Notes: a model not told the origin generated them from the sequence alone. A DNA stretch of 64,000 nt from 54-19 sp038210655 (GCA_038210655.1 JBBQWM010000003.1:124001-188000); one strand, 5' to 3'. Shown: positions 1-9,269, numbered from the stretch's first letter. Numbers and translations: made by a program.

Positions 1-49
1 TTATGACCTTGAGATACAAGTCAGGATTGAACATCAAAGGAGAGTTCCT

Positions 50-649
50 ATGAGGAAAATCATTGTATCAGAGTTTGTGTCGTTGGATAATGTCATGCAA
101 GCGCCTGGTGGCCCACAAGAAGATACCGAGGGCGGCTTCACCCACGGCGGTTGGACCTGGCCGTTCTGGCACGATGACATTGGGGCGCACTTCTTTGAGG
201 CAATGAGCCAAAGTGACGCGCTACTTTTGGGGCGCAAAACATGGCAAATCCACGGTGGGGCCTTTGAACCAATGCCAGTCGGTGATCCTTTTGGCGATAT
301 AATGAACACCACGCCGAAATACGTAGTTTCTACCACCCTGACCACGGCCTCGGCCTGGCGCAACTCAACCTTGATTAATCGCAATGTGGTCGAGGAAATA
401 CGGGCCTTGAAAGCCCTGCCCGGCAAGAATATCATCATCGATGGCAGTAGTGTGTTGGTGCATACCCTGACCGAACACGATCTGGTTGACGAATATAATC
501 TGTTTGTTTACCCGGTTGTGCTTGGCGGTGGCAAGAAGCTTTTTGATGATGGGCGGCGGGTTAATTTGCGCCTGATCGAATCCACCCCATTCCCATCAGG
601 CGTTGTACTTATGCGCTACCAGCCAGCCGAAAAGGAAGAGCCAAAATAA
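50..649 (+). CDS. Dihydrofolate reductase family protein (RibD C-terminal-like)
   Basis: This is a 199-residue cytosolic protein of the DHFR/RibD C-terminal superfamily, an NADPH-dependent reductase fold. The N-terminus MRKIIVSEFVSLDNVMQAPG has the family pattern of a first strand followed by S-L-D. LLLGRKTWQ at about residues 58-66 is the usual GR-x-T/TY segment. The IDGSSVLVHTLTEHDLVDEY part and the VVLGGGKKLF loop form the C-terminal nucleotide-binding half. The length is normal for the family. AAGGAG lies 6-8 bases before the ATG and fixes the start. The natural substrate of these stand-alone homologues is generally unknown, so I do not claim folate reduction. It appears monocistronic. 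Confidence 0.88.
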   Translation: MRKIIVSEFVSLDNVMQAPGGPQEDTEGGFTHGGWTWPFWHDDIGAHFFEAMSQSDALLLGRKTWQIHGGAFEPMPVGDPFGDIMNTTPKYVVSTTLTTASAWRNSTLINRNVVEEIRALKALPGKNIIIDGSSVLVHTLTEHDLVDEYNLFVYPVVLGGGKKLFDDGRRVNLRLIESTPFPSGVVLMRYQPAEKEEPK

Positions 650-929
650 CATGCGAAAGCAGATTGTTCTAGGGATGATTTGCGTGGCATATTCGCTCTC
701 GGCTGTGAATTCGTACCGCTAATAACTTTCTGCTCCTGGGGGGGAACAAGCGTAAAGGCACGGGAGGTTTCAAGCAAATGGCTCTGCGGAGAAGGTCTTG
801 TTTAAGTTAGAGAATTATGAGGAATGTGCCGTCCGGCGAATTACACCTGCGTTAAAAGCAAAAAATTGGTATATTAGGAGCGGAGAGGAATGGTTTAATG
901 CAAGTTACACCCAGAAGGAGGTAACAGAT

Positions 930-1466
930 ATGGGTTATACGCATTACTGGACCTGGCGCAAGATGCCGGAAGCTGAGAAGTTTGCCGAGTGGTCGAGCGA
1001 CGTGAAAACGCTGATTGATAGTTTGTTCCTCTATCCTGAACTTACGGTTGGAACGCTCAAAATATGCGGGCCGGACGGGACGGGCGAACCGATTTTGACC
1101 GACCGGGTGGTCGCCCTTAACGGGGATGATGAAGCCGATGAAGCGCACGAGACTTTTTTTATCGACCTGGACAACCTCAAACCGGTCTCGGATATGCTGT
1201 CGGGCGCTTATCCTGCCTATACCAACCTTTTCGACAACTTCTGCAAGACCGGGCGTGAACCTTATGATCTGGTGGTGACAGCCGCCCTGATCCGTCTGGC
1301 GCATCACTTCCCGGAGGTAAAAGTACGCAGCGATGGCTACGAGGAAGATTGGCAGGAGGGCAGCCAGTTCTGCCGGAATGTATTTGGTGAAGGGGTGATC
1401 CCTTTCCGGGACGATGACGACGACGATGATGATGACGACGATGATGAGGATGAGGACGACTTTTAG
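930..1466 (+). CDS. Hypothetical protein with poly-Asp C-terminal tail
   Basis: This 178-residue protein starts MGYTHYWTWRKMPEAEKF. The start was chosen because AAGGAGG sits 8 bases before this ATG. A longer in-frame form from a TTG at 798 has no ribosome binding site. The body is rich in aromatic and acidic residues and shows no signal peptide or membrane segment. I do not recognise a characterised domain, although MGYTHYW-type starts recur in uncharacterised bacterial proteins. The last 18 residues are almost pure Asp/Glu with a terminal Phe, encoded by a GAY/GAK run at about 1410-1460. Such a tail could bind divalent metal or basic partners, but that is inference. Confidence 0.7.
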   Translation: MGYTHYWTWRKMPEAEKFAEWSSDVKTLIDSLFLYPELTVGTLKICGPDGTGEPILTDRVVALNGDDEADEAHETFFIDLDNLKPVSDMLSGAYPAYTNLFDNFCKTGREPYDLVVTAALIRLAHHFPEVKVRSDGYEEDWQEGSQFCRNVFGEGVIPFRDDDDDDDDDDDDEDEDDF

Positions 1467-1514
1467 ATTGCAGGGTAGACTGCCGATCCTCACAAAATCA
1501 TGCTATAGCTTTTT

Positions 1515-2447
1515 ATGATCGACCATGACCGGCTATTCAAAGAATTGCTGACCACCTTCTTTATCGAGTTTCTCGAATTGTTTTTGCCGGAGGTGGCCGC
1601 TTTTGTCGAACCCGGTTCGCTGCTGGCTCTCGATAAAGAACTCTTTACTGATGTGACGATTGGCGAGACTTTCGAGACGGACGTTTTGATGCAAGCCCAG
1701 TTCAGGGGTCAGGAAGCCTGGTTTTTGATCCACGTCGAGCCTCAGTCTTATTCACAGGCTAATTTCGATGAGCGGATGTTTCGCTATTTTGCCCAGCTTT
1801 ACCTGAAGCATCGTCGTCCAATCTATCCTATCGCATTGTTTTCGTATGACAGCCCACAACGAAAGGAAACCGACACTTTTCAGATCGCCTTCCCGGACAA
1901 AACGGTGCTACAATTTAACTATGTAGTGATCCAGTTGAATCAATTTAGCTGGCGCGATTACTTGAACCGCCCCAACCCGGTGGCAAGCGCTTTGATGGCG
2001 AAAATGAAGATCGAGCCACAAGATCGTCCAAAGGTGAAGCTGGCTTGTCTGCGAATGTTGGCTGGACTCAAGCTCAATCCAGCCTATAAACAGCTAATTT
2101 CGAGGTTTGTAGATATTTATCTGCCATTAAATCCCACCGAAAAGCAAACCTTTGAAGTCGATCTAGGCAAAGTGTCGGGAGAGGAAAAGGAGGAAGTTAT
2201 GGATATGATGACTAGTTGGCAAAGAGAAGGTCTTGAACAAGGTCTTGAGGAAGGGTTAAAACTGGGGGTAGAGCGTGGAAAATTAGCCCTGCTAATGGGC
2301 TTGCTCAACCACCGCTTTGGCGAGCTTGAGCCGAGCCTGGATGCCAAAGTCAAAGCCTTATCCGGCAATCAGATCGAGGATTTGAGTATTGCTCTGCTCG
2401 ATTTTACTTCTGTAACTAACCTTGTAACCTGGCTAGACAATCGTTAG
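1515..2447 (+). CDS. Rpn-like PD-(D/E)XK nuclease with C-terminal DUF4351 region
   Basis: This 310-residue protein belongs to the Rpn/YhgA-like group, often annotated as putative transposase but built on a PD-(D/E)XK nuclease fold. The catalytic-type residues visible are D56 in ETDVLMQAQF and E75-x-Q77 in LIHVEPQ. This is the D...ExQ variant of the motif. Residues 236-255 form a Gly/Glu/Gln-rich coil (EGLEQGLEEG). Residues about 255-310 (LMGLLNHRFGEL ... LLDFTSVTNLVTWL) match the DUF4351 pattern that commonly ends these proteins. E. coli RpnA is a DNA endonuclease that stimulates RecA-independent recombination. Whether this copy is active is not known. No adjacent mobile-element ends are visible. 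Confidence 0.82.
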   Translation: MIDHDRLFKELLTTFFIEFLELFLPEVAAFVEPGSLLALDKELFTDVTIGETFETDVLMQAQFRGQEAWFLIHVEPQSYSQANFDERMFRYFAQLYLKHRRPIYPIALFSYDSPQRKETDTFQIAFPDKTVLQFNYVVIQLNQFSWRDYLNRPNPVASALMAKMKIEPQDRPKVKLACLRMLAGLKLNPAYKQLISRFVDIYLPLNPTEKQTFEVDLGKVSGEEKEEVMDMMTSWQREGLEQGLEEGLKLGVERGKLALLMGLLNHRFGELEPSLDAKVKALSGNQIEDLSIALLDFTSVTNLVTWLDNR

Positions 2448-2495
2448 TCGCTTCTAAACATTCTTTCTAAATATTCTCAGGAAGGAGATTTGGCG

Positions 2496-2648
2496 ATGGG
2501 TATAGTAGGTGGGTTGGTTGAGGTAATTTTGTATGTGCAGGATATGGAAAAGCAGGTCGCGTTCTACCGGGATAAGCTGGGTCTGACCCTCAAAGCGGGC
2601 CAGGAACTGAACCCGTGTTATACTTTCTCTATCGAGAGCCAGCGATGA
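2496..2648 (+). pseudogene. Truncated glyoxalase/VOC-fold gene (N-terminal 50 residues only)
   Basis: A good ribosome binding site (GGAAGGAG) precedes an ATG. The reading frame MGIVGGLVEVILYVQDMEKQ continues to VAFYRDKLGLTLKAG, the classic first beta-alpha-beta module of vicinal oxygen chelate proteins. The frame stops after 50 residues, whereas VOC proteins normally have about 120. The TGA overlaps the ATG of the next gene as ATGA. I read it as a deletion remnant whose translation signals may now drive the downstream TfoX-N gene. It is too short to be a functional glyoxalase. Confidence 0.7.
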
Positions 2649-3037
2649 CCGATAGCAATTTGAATCGGGCGCAAAGCTTGCTGGAAGAAGCTTCGGCCTA
2701 TTTGCCGGATGTCACCCGCCGTAAGATGTTTGGTTGCTACGCCCTGTTCGCCAAAGAGTCGATTTATGGTTTGATCTGGCCGCCGGGCCGGATCGGGTTG
2801 CGTCTATCAAAGCCCGCCCTTTACGAAGAACTGCTGGCAATGCTAGGTGCCGAAACCTGGCAATATGAGCCGGGCGGCAAGCCGGTAAAGCACTGGGTAT
2901 TGGTTCCACTTGGGTTTCACGACGACCCCGACTTGCTCGAAAAGTGGGTAAAGCAGGCTTACGATTGTGCGATTGAGCTTAGCGCCCAACCTAAAAAACC
3001 GCGCCGTACTAAGACATCTCCCAAACCCGGCTTTTGA
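2645..3037 (+). CDS. TfoX/Sxy N-terminal domain protein
   Basis: This 130-residue protein carries the TfoX_N domain. VTRRKMFGCYALFAKESIYG at residues 24-43 is the typical (V/T)-x-(R/K)-x-MFG-x-Y-(A/G)-(L/I)F signature. KPVKHWVLVPLGFHDDPDLLEKWVKQA matches the end of the domain. The tail is Lys/Pro-rich. TfoX/Sxy regulates competence genes with CRP in Gammaproteobacteria. Stand-alone TfoX_N proteins elsewhere have no settled role. The start chosen is the ATG that overlaps the stop of the preceding VOC remnant as ATGA, which suggests translational coupling. An upstream in-frame TTG at 2615 is less likely. Confidence 0.8.
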   Translation: MTDSNLNRAQSLLEEASAYLPDVTRRKMFGCYALFAKESIYGLIWPPGRIGLRLSKPALYEELLAMLGAETWQYEPGGKPVKHWVLVPLGFHDDPDLLEKWVKQAYDCAIELSAQPKKPRRTKTSPKPGF

Positions 3038-3148
3038 TAGGTAGGCACTCCGAGCTTGATTTGGGGATAGATTTAACAGGTATTTCAAAAAGTGGTATGC
3101 CTTTATTGGACAGTTTGCTAAGTGAAAAGGTGTTAAAGTAAGAAACAG

Positions 3149-5656
3149 ATGGCAACTTTGTTTGATGGAAATATTCAGTCGGAAGAATTTTCGGTAGTTT
3201 TGCAACGGGCCTACGCCGCTTATGGTTTGTGGGTCGTGACCGACCGCGCCTTGCCGGATGCCCGGGACGGTCTCAAGCCAGTGCAACGCCGCATCCTGTA
3301 TGGCATGCTGACCAAGCGTTATCTTTCTACCCGTCCGACGGTCAAATCCGCCGAGATTGTCGGGGGTATTTTGGGCGATTATCACCCGCATGGCGATAGC
3401 TCGGTCTACGATGCAATGGTGCGGATGGCCCAGGATTTTACGATGCGCTATCCTTTGATCGAAGGGCAGGGCAACTTTGGTTCGCTCGATAGCGACCCGC
3501 CCGCCGCCTATCGCTATACTGAAGCGCGGCTCAGTCCGTTTGCCGAGAATTTAATGGCTGATATTGAGAAGGAGACCGTCTCATTCAGACCGACTTATAA
3601 GCAAGACCTCCGTGTGATGGAGCCGGATTATTTGCCGGGACGTTTACCGCCGGTGGTCAACCCATCAAGCGGGATCGCGGTTGGGTTGGCGACCAATATT
3701 TTGCCGCACAACCTGGGCGAAGTGATGCGGGCGGCGATTGCGCTACTCGATAAACCGACTATGACGGTAGACCAGTTGTTGAATTATATCAAAGGGCCGG
3801 ACTTCCCGACTGGCGGTCGCCTCATGGGGCTTGACGGCGTTAAAGATTATCTAACCACTGGCAAGGGTCGGGTTGTTATGCGGGGCGAGGTGCGGTTGGA
3901 AGAAAACCCGCGTACTCGTCAGCGTTCTTTGATTGTGGTTGGGTTGCCGCCAGTCCCCAAAGATAAGCTGCGGGCCTCGATTGTCAAAGCCATCAACGAC
4001 CGCAAGCTGGAAGGACTAGTCCCCGATGTGCGCGACGAAACCGATGCCGAGAAGGGTATTCGGATCGTGCTGGAACTCAAGAAGGATGCTCAACCGGCCC
4101 AGGTTTTGCAGCAGCTTTATGCTGAGACCGATTTGCAGATGGCCGTGACTGCCCAAATGGTCTTCCTGTTTGGCGCTCCAATGGAAGCGGCCCGCCAACC
4201 CAAGCAGATCGGTATGATCGAACTGCTAAATTATTGGAACAATCACCAGCAGGATGTTTTGCGCCGTCGTTCGCAGTACGATCTTGAAAAGGCTAGAGAG
4301 CGTCTGCATATTGTCGAAGGGCTGATTATCGGTAGCGCCAACGCCCAGCAAATCGTCAGAATCTTCCAGGAAGCCGTCGACCGCGAAGAAGCCCGCACTA
4401 AAATCCAGACCAAGTATAAGCTGACCGAGCGTCAGGTGAGCGTAATAGCCGATATGACCCTCTCGCAGGTAACACGGCTAGATGCGGGTAAGTACAACAA
4501 GGAAAAACAAGAACTAGCCGAACGGATTGCCGATCTGGAAAACCTGTTGGGCGACCCGGCCCGTCTGGTTGCTCTGCTCAAGCGCGAGATGAACGATCTT
4601 GTCAAACGCTTCGGGGACGAGCGGCGGACGATTATTGATGTAGACGGCAGTGCGTCCAGCGAAGTGAGCGAAATCGCCAGCATCGTAGATCGCAAGGAAA
4701 TATTGGTCGCCCTAACCCGCGACGGTGCGATCAAGGTTCTGCCTGCTGATACCTACACCAAAAGCAAGAAAGAGAAAGCCGCTAACGGCCCCTTATTAAC
4801 CTTGCCGCGCGGCGATGACCAGTTGGCTGCTACGCCGTTGCTTGCCAGTAGCCAGGATCATTTGCTCTTTATCACCGATCAGGGACGGGCTTTTGGCCTA
4901 TCGGTCAAGGATGTGCCGGAGGGAACTCGGATCGGGAAGGGTGAAAGTTTGCGAAAGCTGTTGCAATTGGCGGCGGGCGAACAGATTGTGACAACCTTGA
5001 GCGTGCCGGATTTCGACGACAATGGTTGTATAGTCGAGTTTACCCGGTCGGGTAAGATCAAGAAAGCGCCGATTGCCGAGTACCGTGCCGCCGATGATAA
5101 AGGCATAGCCGATTTCAAGTTGGCGGAAGGAGACGCGGTCGTGCGGGCGCTGGTGATCCTCAGTCAGGCTAGTGAGGCGGATGCCGCGCCCACCCCCGGC
5201 GAATATGTCATAACGACCGATAAGGGCAACACTTTGCGCTTCGCAGATGATGAGGTACGGGCGCAGCAAGGACGCTTGGGTCAGGGTGTGCAGGCTATAA
5301 ACGTACCGGCAGGCGCTCAGGTAGTCGGGGCCGAGTATGTCCCGGCGGGTAACGCTGCCCGGTTCTTACTGGTTTTGACCGCCACCGGGCAGGGCAAGAA
5401 AGTACCGCTAGAACAGTACCCCGCTAAAGGTCGGGCAACCAACGGCCTTGTTACTATCGAACTGGCGAAGGACGACCGGGTAGCCCAGGCTATCGTAGTT
5501 GGGCCACAGGCGCAAGTAGCGGTCGCTTCGGCTAAAGGGCAGGCAATCGGGTTAAGTATTGCGGCTTTGCCCAGCGCCGGACGGCCCCAGCGCGGGCAAC
5601 CCCTTATCACGCTGGACAAGCCGGGCGATACAGTTCAGACCGCTTTCAGTTTGTAA
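3149..5656 (+). CDS. DNA gyrase/topoisomerase IV subunit A
   Basis: This is an 835-residue type IIA topoisomerase A subunit that cuts and rejoins both DNA strands. The breakage-reunion domain opens with RALPDARDGLKPVQRRILYG. The catalytic tyrosine is Y123 in AAYRYTEARL. The quinolone region reads HPHGDSSVYD, with S84 and D88 at the positions of E. coli GyrA S83 and D87, i.e. the drug-sensitive state. The central coiled coil spans about residues 365-480. The C-terminal half is a beta-pinwheel with repeats such as PEGTRIGKGE, and QQGRLGQG may be a degenerate GyrA box. I cannot decide between GyrA and ParC from sequence alone because no B subunit lies in the window and the GyrA box is weak. The gene stands alone, with a 14-bp inverted repeat after its stop. 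Confidence 0.93.
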   Translation: MATLFDGNIQSEEFSVVLQRAYAAYGLWVVTDRALPDARDGLKPVQRRILYGMLTKRYLSTRPTVKSAEIVGGILGDYHPHGDSSVYDAMVRMAQDFTMRYPLIEGQGNFGSLDSDPPAAYRYTEARLSPFAENLMADIEKETVSFRPTYKQDLRVMEPDYLPGRLPPVVNPSSGIAVGLATNILPHNLGEVMRAAIALLDKPTMTVDQLLNYIKGPDFPTGGRLMGLDGVKDYLTTGKGRVVMRGEVRLEENPRTRQRSLIVVGLPPVPKDKLRASIVKAINDRKLEGLVPDVRDETDAEKGIRIVLELKKDAQPAQVLQQLYAETDLQMAVTAQMVFLFGAPMEAARQPKQIGMIELLNYWNNHQQDVLRRRSQYDLEKARERLHIVEGLIIGSANAQQIVRIFQEAVDREEARTKIQTKYKLTERQVSVIADMTLSQVTRLDAGKYNKEKQELAERIADLENLLGDPARLVALLKREMNDLVKRFGDERRTIIDVDGSASSEVSEIASIVDRKEILVALTRDGAIKVLPADTYTKSKKEKAANGPLLTLPRGDDQLAATPLLASSQDHLLFITDQGRAFGLSVKDVPEGTRIGKGESLRKLLQLAAGEQIVTTLSVPDFDDNGCIVEFTRSGKIKKAPIAEYRAADDKGIADFKLAEGDAVVRALVILSQASEADAAPTPGEYVITTDKGNTLRFADDEVRAQQGRLGQGVQAINVPAGAQVVGAEYVPAGNAARFLLVLTATGQGKKVPLEQYPAKGRATNGLVTIELAKDDRVAQAIVVGPQAQVAVASAKGQAIGLSIAALPSAGRPQRGQPLITLDKPGDTVQTAFSL

Positions 5657-5664
5657 GAGTAGCC

Positions 5665-5711
5665 GGAGCAATTTCCTAGAATTAGACCCTCTTTTTGTAG
5701 GAAATTGCTCC
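5665..5711. terminator. Probable bidirectional terminator between convergent genes
   Basis: A perfect 14-bp stem (GGAGCAATTTCCTA at 5665-5678 against TAGGAAATTGCTCC at 5698-5711) encloses a 19-base loop with a CTTTTT run. It lies 8 bases after the topoisomerase stop and 20 bases beyond the stop of the opposing gene. The T-run is in the loop rather than after the stem, so intrinsic termination is likely but not certain. Confidence 0.55.
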
Positions 5712-5731
5712 GTCAATTGATTTTCCATATC

Positions 5732-7171
5732 TTATTTTTTCAGGGTGTAAACCGTTCTGACGCTGCTTCCAATAGTCCCGACCAACCCTTTTCGTACCAG
5801 CCCCAGCAGGTCGTTGTTGGCTGTCCGTTCGCTGACTTCGAGCGCAATTTCGTAGTCTTTGCGGCTCATTTGCCCACGTTCGCGTAATAGCGAGAGAAAG
5901 CGCAACTGGCGCGGGTTGAGACTAGCCCGCATTTCCGGCGGTACTAGCGGTTCCAGGATTGTCGCGGGCGGTGCGCCTCGGACTGTCGAATAGTCCGGGC
6001 CGCGCAATGTCACCTGCAAACTGTTGGCAACCTCCTCAAAGACCGGCGGTTCGAGGCCCTGCTCCTGCATGGCCCGGATCATGCGGCTAATCCCAGTTCC
6101 GGCCCGTTCCATATAGCCCGTATCGTAGAGCAGTTGGGCCAGACGCGGATTTCGCAAGCGACTGATCTGGGTCAACCGCTCGATCTTGACCCCCGGCAAC
6201 AATTCACCCGGACTATCTACCAGAATACGGTCGGCAAAAATAAAGACCCGCAACTGCCCGTTTGTAATCGACATATCCCGATGAGCGCAGCCGTTTGCGA
6301 CCGCCTCGCGGATTGCTTCCAATGGATATTCGTTGCTATCGACCCGTTGCGCTCCCTCAAAGCGGGCCGGATGGCGCGTATTTTTCTCCACGAAGGTCAG
6401 GGTGTTTTCAATCATTTCGGGGATCGTGCCGCCGATGTCCTTGCGATCTAAAATGCGAGCGGCAGTATTGTCGGCAAAAGCCATCGCCCGGATCACGTGA
6501 TAGGGGAAGAAACGCTGGGGGTCGTGTCCGAAAAAAAGTAGGGCGGCTACAGTTGGGTAGCCCGATTGCAACAGCCCTAGCTTATCCAAAAATTCTTCTA
6601 TCGGCGGTTCGCTTGGCAACCGTGAACTGCGCTGGCTCTCGCGTCGCCCGATATACCAGGCGAGACGGGCCGGGTTGATGTCGGCAAGGCTGGCTCCTGG
6701 AACGGGTTGGTCTTCATAATAGCCTCCGCCGCGCAGGTGAAGCAGCCTTAGAAGTTCTTCGGCATGGATCGGTAAACGCTGGCTACCGCGCCGCCGCAAA
6801 TAACGCCCGCTTACGTGGTACACCCCCGGCAAACTGGCCGGAAGACGGGCCACGATCACCAGCTTATTATCCAGGTAAACCCGCTCGATAGTGATAATGT
6901 GGGCCAGCGAAGGGACGACCTGACGAGCGGCGTTATAGAGCTTGTCGATGACCTCTTTGGGGTGTTGGATGCCCCGCACCTTGATAGGCCGGTCTTCCAC
7001 TCCTAAAATGAGATAAGACTCGCCTCCGGCGTTCGCCATACTCATCAGAATTTCGGCTACCTCGGTCTGAAAGACATCTTCCAGCTTTAACTCGACCTGT
7101 TCGGTTTCGCCGCCCCGGATTAGCGCCCGGACTTCCTCCGGCCTGAGTTGACCGTCGCTTTGCTGCCCCAC
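5732..7171 (-). CDS. AlbA_2-domain/HATPase_c_4 transcriptional regulator-like ATP-binding protein
   Basis: This 479-residue protein has the architecture formerly annotated as RecG-like helicase-related. The N-terminal Schlafen AlbA_2 module (ETEQVELKLEDVF ... AEILMSMANAGGESYLILGV, residues 22-58) is a putative nucleic-acid-binding domain. A GHKL-like ATP-binding part follows, with EAIREAVANGCAHRDMS and DSPGELLPGV. Next comes the very typical RNPRLAQLLYDTGYMERAGT signature. The C-terminal 60 residues look like a winged helix (MSRKDYEIALEVSERTANND). It is most likely a DNA-binding regulator with an ATP-sensing domain. Its target is unknown. The start is a GTG 11 bases after GGAG. Confidence 0.85.
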   Translation of the reverse strand: MGQQSDGQLRPEEVRALIRGGETEQVELKLEDVFQTEVAEILMSMANAGGESYLILGVEDRPIKVRGIQHPKEVIDKLYNAARQVVPSLAHIITIERVYLDNKLVIVARLPASLPGVYHVSGRYLRRRGSQRLPIHAEELLRLLHLRGGGYYEDQPVPGASLADINPARLAWYIGRRESQRSSRLPSEPPIEEFLDKLGLLQSGYPTVAALLFFGHDPQRFFPYHVIRAMAFADNTAARILDRKDIGGTIPEMIENTLTFVEKNTRHPARFEGAQRVDSNEYPLEAIREAVANGCAHRDMSITNGQLRVFIFADRILVDSPGELLPGVKIERLTQISRLRNPRLAQLLYDTGYMERAGTGISRMIRAMQEQGLEPPVFEEVANSLQVTLRGPDYSTVRGAPPATILEPLVPPEMRASLNPRQLRFLSLLRERGQMSRKDYEIALEVSERTANNDLLGLVRKGLVGTIGSSVRTVYTLKK

Positions 7172-7244
7172 CTGCTGTGTTTCTCCCTATCGATACCCTA
7201 TTTTAGAAACTATCTCAATCAGCTTACAACAACCGAATAGACTT

Positions 7245-9269
7245 TTAATTAATACCCATTCCAACCGGGCGAGGGGCGATGCTAAGGGGAAGGTTGACCG
7301 AGATAAGGGTGCCATTGCCGGGAGTACTCTCGATGTTTAGCGTGCCACCAGCCAATTCGGTGCGCTCTTGCATGCTGGTCAGACCCAAAGAGGAGCGGTT
7401 GCGTTGGGTCAGGACGGACTGAGCATCAAAACCTTGCCCGTCGTCCCGGATGACCAGAGAGGCTTCCTGGTCGGTGATAATCAAATCAACCCAGACGTGG
7501 TTGGCACTGGCGTATTTAGTGATATTGTTAAAGGCTTCCTGGAAGATACGGTAAAGGGTCTGCTCGTGTTCTTCGGATAGACGGCGGTCGCCCTCGATAT
7601 TCAGACTAATCTCAAAATGTTCTTTGGTTCGCAAAGCCGCCACGTGCTTTTCGAGGGCCGCCACCAGACCCTGCTCTTGAAGGGCCGCCGGTCGCAACTG
7701 GAATATCAGCGAACGCATTTCGGCTAACGCCCCCCGTGCCAGATTTTGGAGCCGATCTACCTGGGCCTCGACTTTTTCCGGGCGACGGGTCAGCATCGCT
7801 TTGGTTGATTCGGCGGTTAGCGTAATGCTAAAAAGAGTTTGAGTGACCGAGTCGTGCAGATCGCGGGCCAGACGGTTGCGCTCTTCCAAAGCGGCAACCT
7901 GTTGGGCCTGCTGATAGAGGCGAGCGTTATCGACTGCGATCCCGATCTGATTGCCAATAGCTCGTAAAAGTTCAAGATCGCGTTGCTCCACCTTGCGGAT
8001 CGTCTGACTGGTCAGGTTGACCACTCCCACCACGTTACCTTTGCTCATGAGCGGCACACCCAGAAAGAACCGCTTAAAGCTTTCCTTTTTCAAGATCGGG
8101 TTGGTGATACGCGGGTCATCCATCGGAAACTCGACCAACATTACCTGCCCGGTACTGGCGACCTCCCCGGTAATCTGGTCTCCCAGTGCGACCCGGTTAT
8201 AGTGACGCAAGTATTCATCGGTCTGATTATGATAAGCCGCCAACCGTAAACTTGTGCCATCTGGCTCCATCAGAAAGATCGAACCGTACTCCATCTCGCC
8301 GACCGTCATAAGCTGGTCAAGCGCTTCGTGCATTACCTGATCGAGGTCGAGCGATTGCCCAATAGTGGCTGCGACCCGGTTGACTGCCGTCAGTTCGCGG
8401 TTGCGACGCGAAGTTTCGTCCAACGAATTTTCGAGTTCTTTACGCGAGATACGCAAATTTTCGGCCATGCTTGCCATTGCGCCCGCCAGGTTAGCTACTT
8501 CATCTTCACCGCGCATAATTGGGACTGCCACATCGAGGTCGCCCTGTCGGATCGAGCGGGCTACCCCGGCCAACTTGCGTAAGGGCCGAGTAATAGTGCG
8601 CGTCGTCAACGAGGCTACAAACACTCCCAATACTCCCGTCAGTGTCACCAACACCACTGCTACGACCGTGACGGTCAGTCCCTGACTACGGGCCTCGTCG
8701 ATCCGCTGTTGGCTCTGCACCCGGTAGACCGCCAACAAATCGTCGATGGCCTGGATTAGCTGTTCTTTTAGGATCGGGCCATTTTGGGGGCTGCTGCTGC
8801 TTTCCCACAAAAAGATTGGGGCAGTCCGATAAGCCTCCAAATCAAGGGTACGGATATAGCGCACCCGTTCGCTATAAGTCTCATACCGCTCTCGGACGGC
8901 CTCATATTTCTCAGGGGGTAGCTTGAGACCAGTCAGAATACCTTTTAGCTTAAATTCGGCGCTTTCATAATCGTTGATAGCCGAAATCAACTCTTTCTCA
9001 GAGTCTTCGACCCGGTTCAAATAGGCCCGGACGCTACTGTTCTGACGTTCGGCAGCCCGTTCCATTTTTAGCACATCGTCGGTAACTTTTTGATCTTGCT
9101 CAAGTAAAACCACCAGATCGGAACCGGCCTGGCTGGTAAAGTAAATACCGCCCAGGGCAATTACCAGGCTGAGAAAAGCCATCACCAAAAAGCTAACCAG
9201 AATACGTCCGGCTAAACTATAGCGTAACGGTGTAGAACCTTGTCCAATCTTGCGGGAAGACTTTGCCAT
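7245..9269 (-). CDS. Membrane sensor histidine kinase (HAMP-GAF-HisKA_3-HATPase)
   Basis: This 674-residue NarL-type sensor kinase has one transmembrane helix at residues about 20-43 and a second at about 198-222. They enclose a helical extracytoplasmic sensor of about 150 residues. A HAMP linker follows (ITRPLRKLAGVARSIRQGDL), then a coiled coil and a GAF domain at about 305-450. The dimerisation box is LEERNRLARDLHDSVTQTLF with phospho-acceptor H472. The ATP-binding domain shows NNITKYASA (N-box) and DDGQGFD (G1), ending in GLTSMQERTELAGG. No response regulator is adjacent, so it is an orphan kinase. A HisKA_3 kinase normally phosphorylates a NarL/LuxR-type regulator. The nearest receiver protein in the window is the ANTAR protein about 25 kb away. 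Confidence 0.92.
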   Translation of the reverse strand: MAKSSRKIGQGSTPLRYSLAGRILVSFLVMAFLSLVIALGGIYFTSQAGSDLVVLLEQDQKVTDDVLKMERAAERQNSSVRAYLNRVEDSEKELISAINDYESAEFKLKGILTGLKLPPEKYEAVRERYETYSERVRYIRTLDLEAYRTAPIFLWESSSSPQNGPILKEQLIQAIDDLLAVYRVQSQQRIDEARSQGLTVTVVAVVLVTLTGVLGVFVASLTTRTITRPLRKLAGVARSIRQGDLDVAVPIMRGEDEVANLAGAMASMAENLRISRKELENSLDETSRRNRELTAVNRVAATIGQSLDLDQVMHEALDQLMTVGEMEYGSIFLMEPDGTSLRLAAYHNQTDEYLRHYNRVALGDQITGEVASTGQVMLVEFPMDDPRITNPILKKESFKRFFLGVPLMSKGNVVGVVNLTSQTIRKVEQRDLELLRAIGNQIGIAVDNARLYQQAQQVAALEERNRLARDLHDSVTQTLFSITLTAESTKAMLTRRPEKVEAQVDRLQNLARGALAEMRSLIFQLRPAALQEQGLVAALEKHVAALRTKEHFEISLNIEGDRRLSEEHEQTLYRIFQEAFNNITKYASANHVWVDLIITDQEASLVIRDDGQGFDAQSVLTQRNRSSLGLTSMQERTELAGGTLNIESTPGNGTLISVNLPLSIAPRPVGMGIN

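Noticed and set aside
651..722. Short frame MRKQIVLGMICVAYSLSAVN after the DHFR-like gene
   Set aside because: It is only 23 codons, has no clear ribosome binding site and matches no family. It may be a decayed fragment but cannot be supported.
852..1493. Antisense frame with poly-Ile/Val opposite the poly-Asp gene
   Set aside because: The hydrophobic run is the mirror of the GAY repeat on the real gene's strand, and the sense frame has the ribosome binding site.
1515..2447. Active transposase
   Set aside because: The family is often named transposase, but there are no terminal repeats and the fold is a PD-(D/E)XK nuclease.
5732..7171. Schlafen-type tRNA nuclease or RecG helicase
   Set aside because: Only the AlbA_2 part of Schlafen is present and no helicase motor motifs are visible. 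The GHKL-like domain and the winged helix indicate a regulator.
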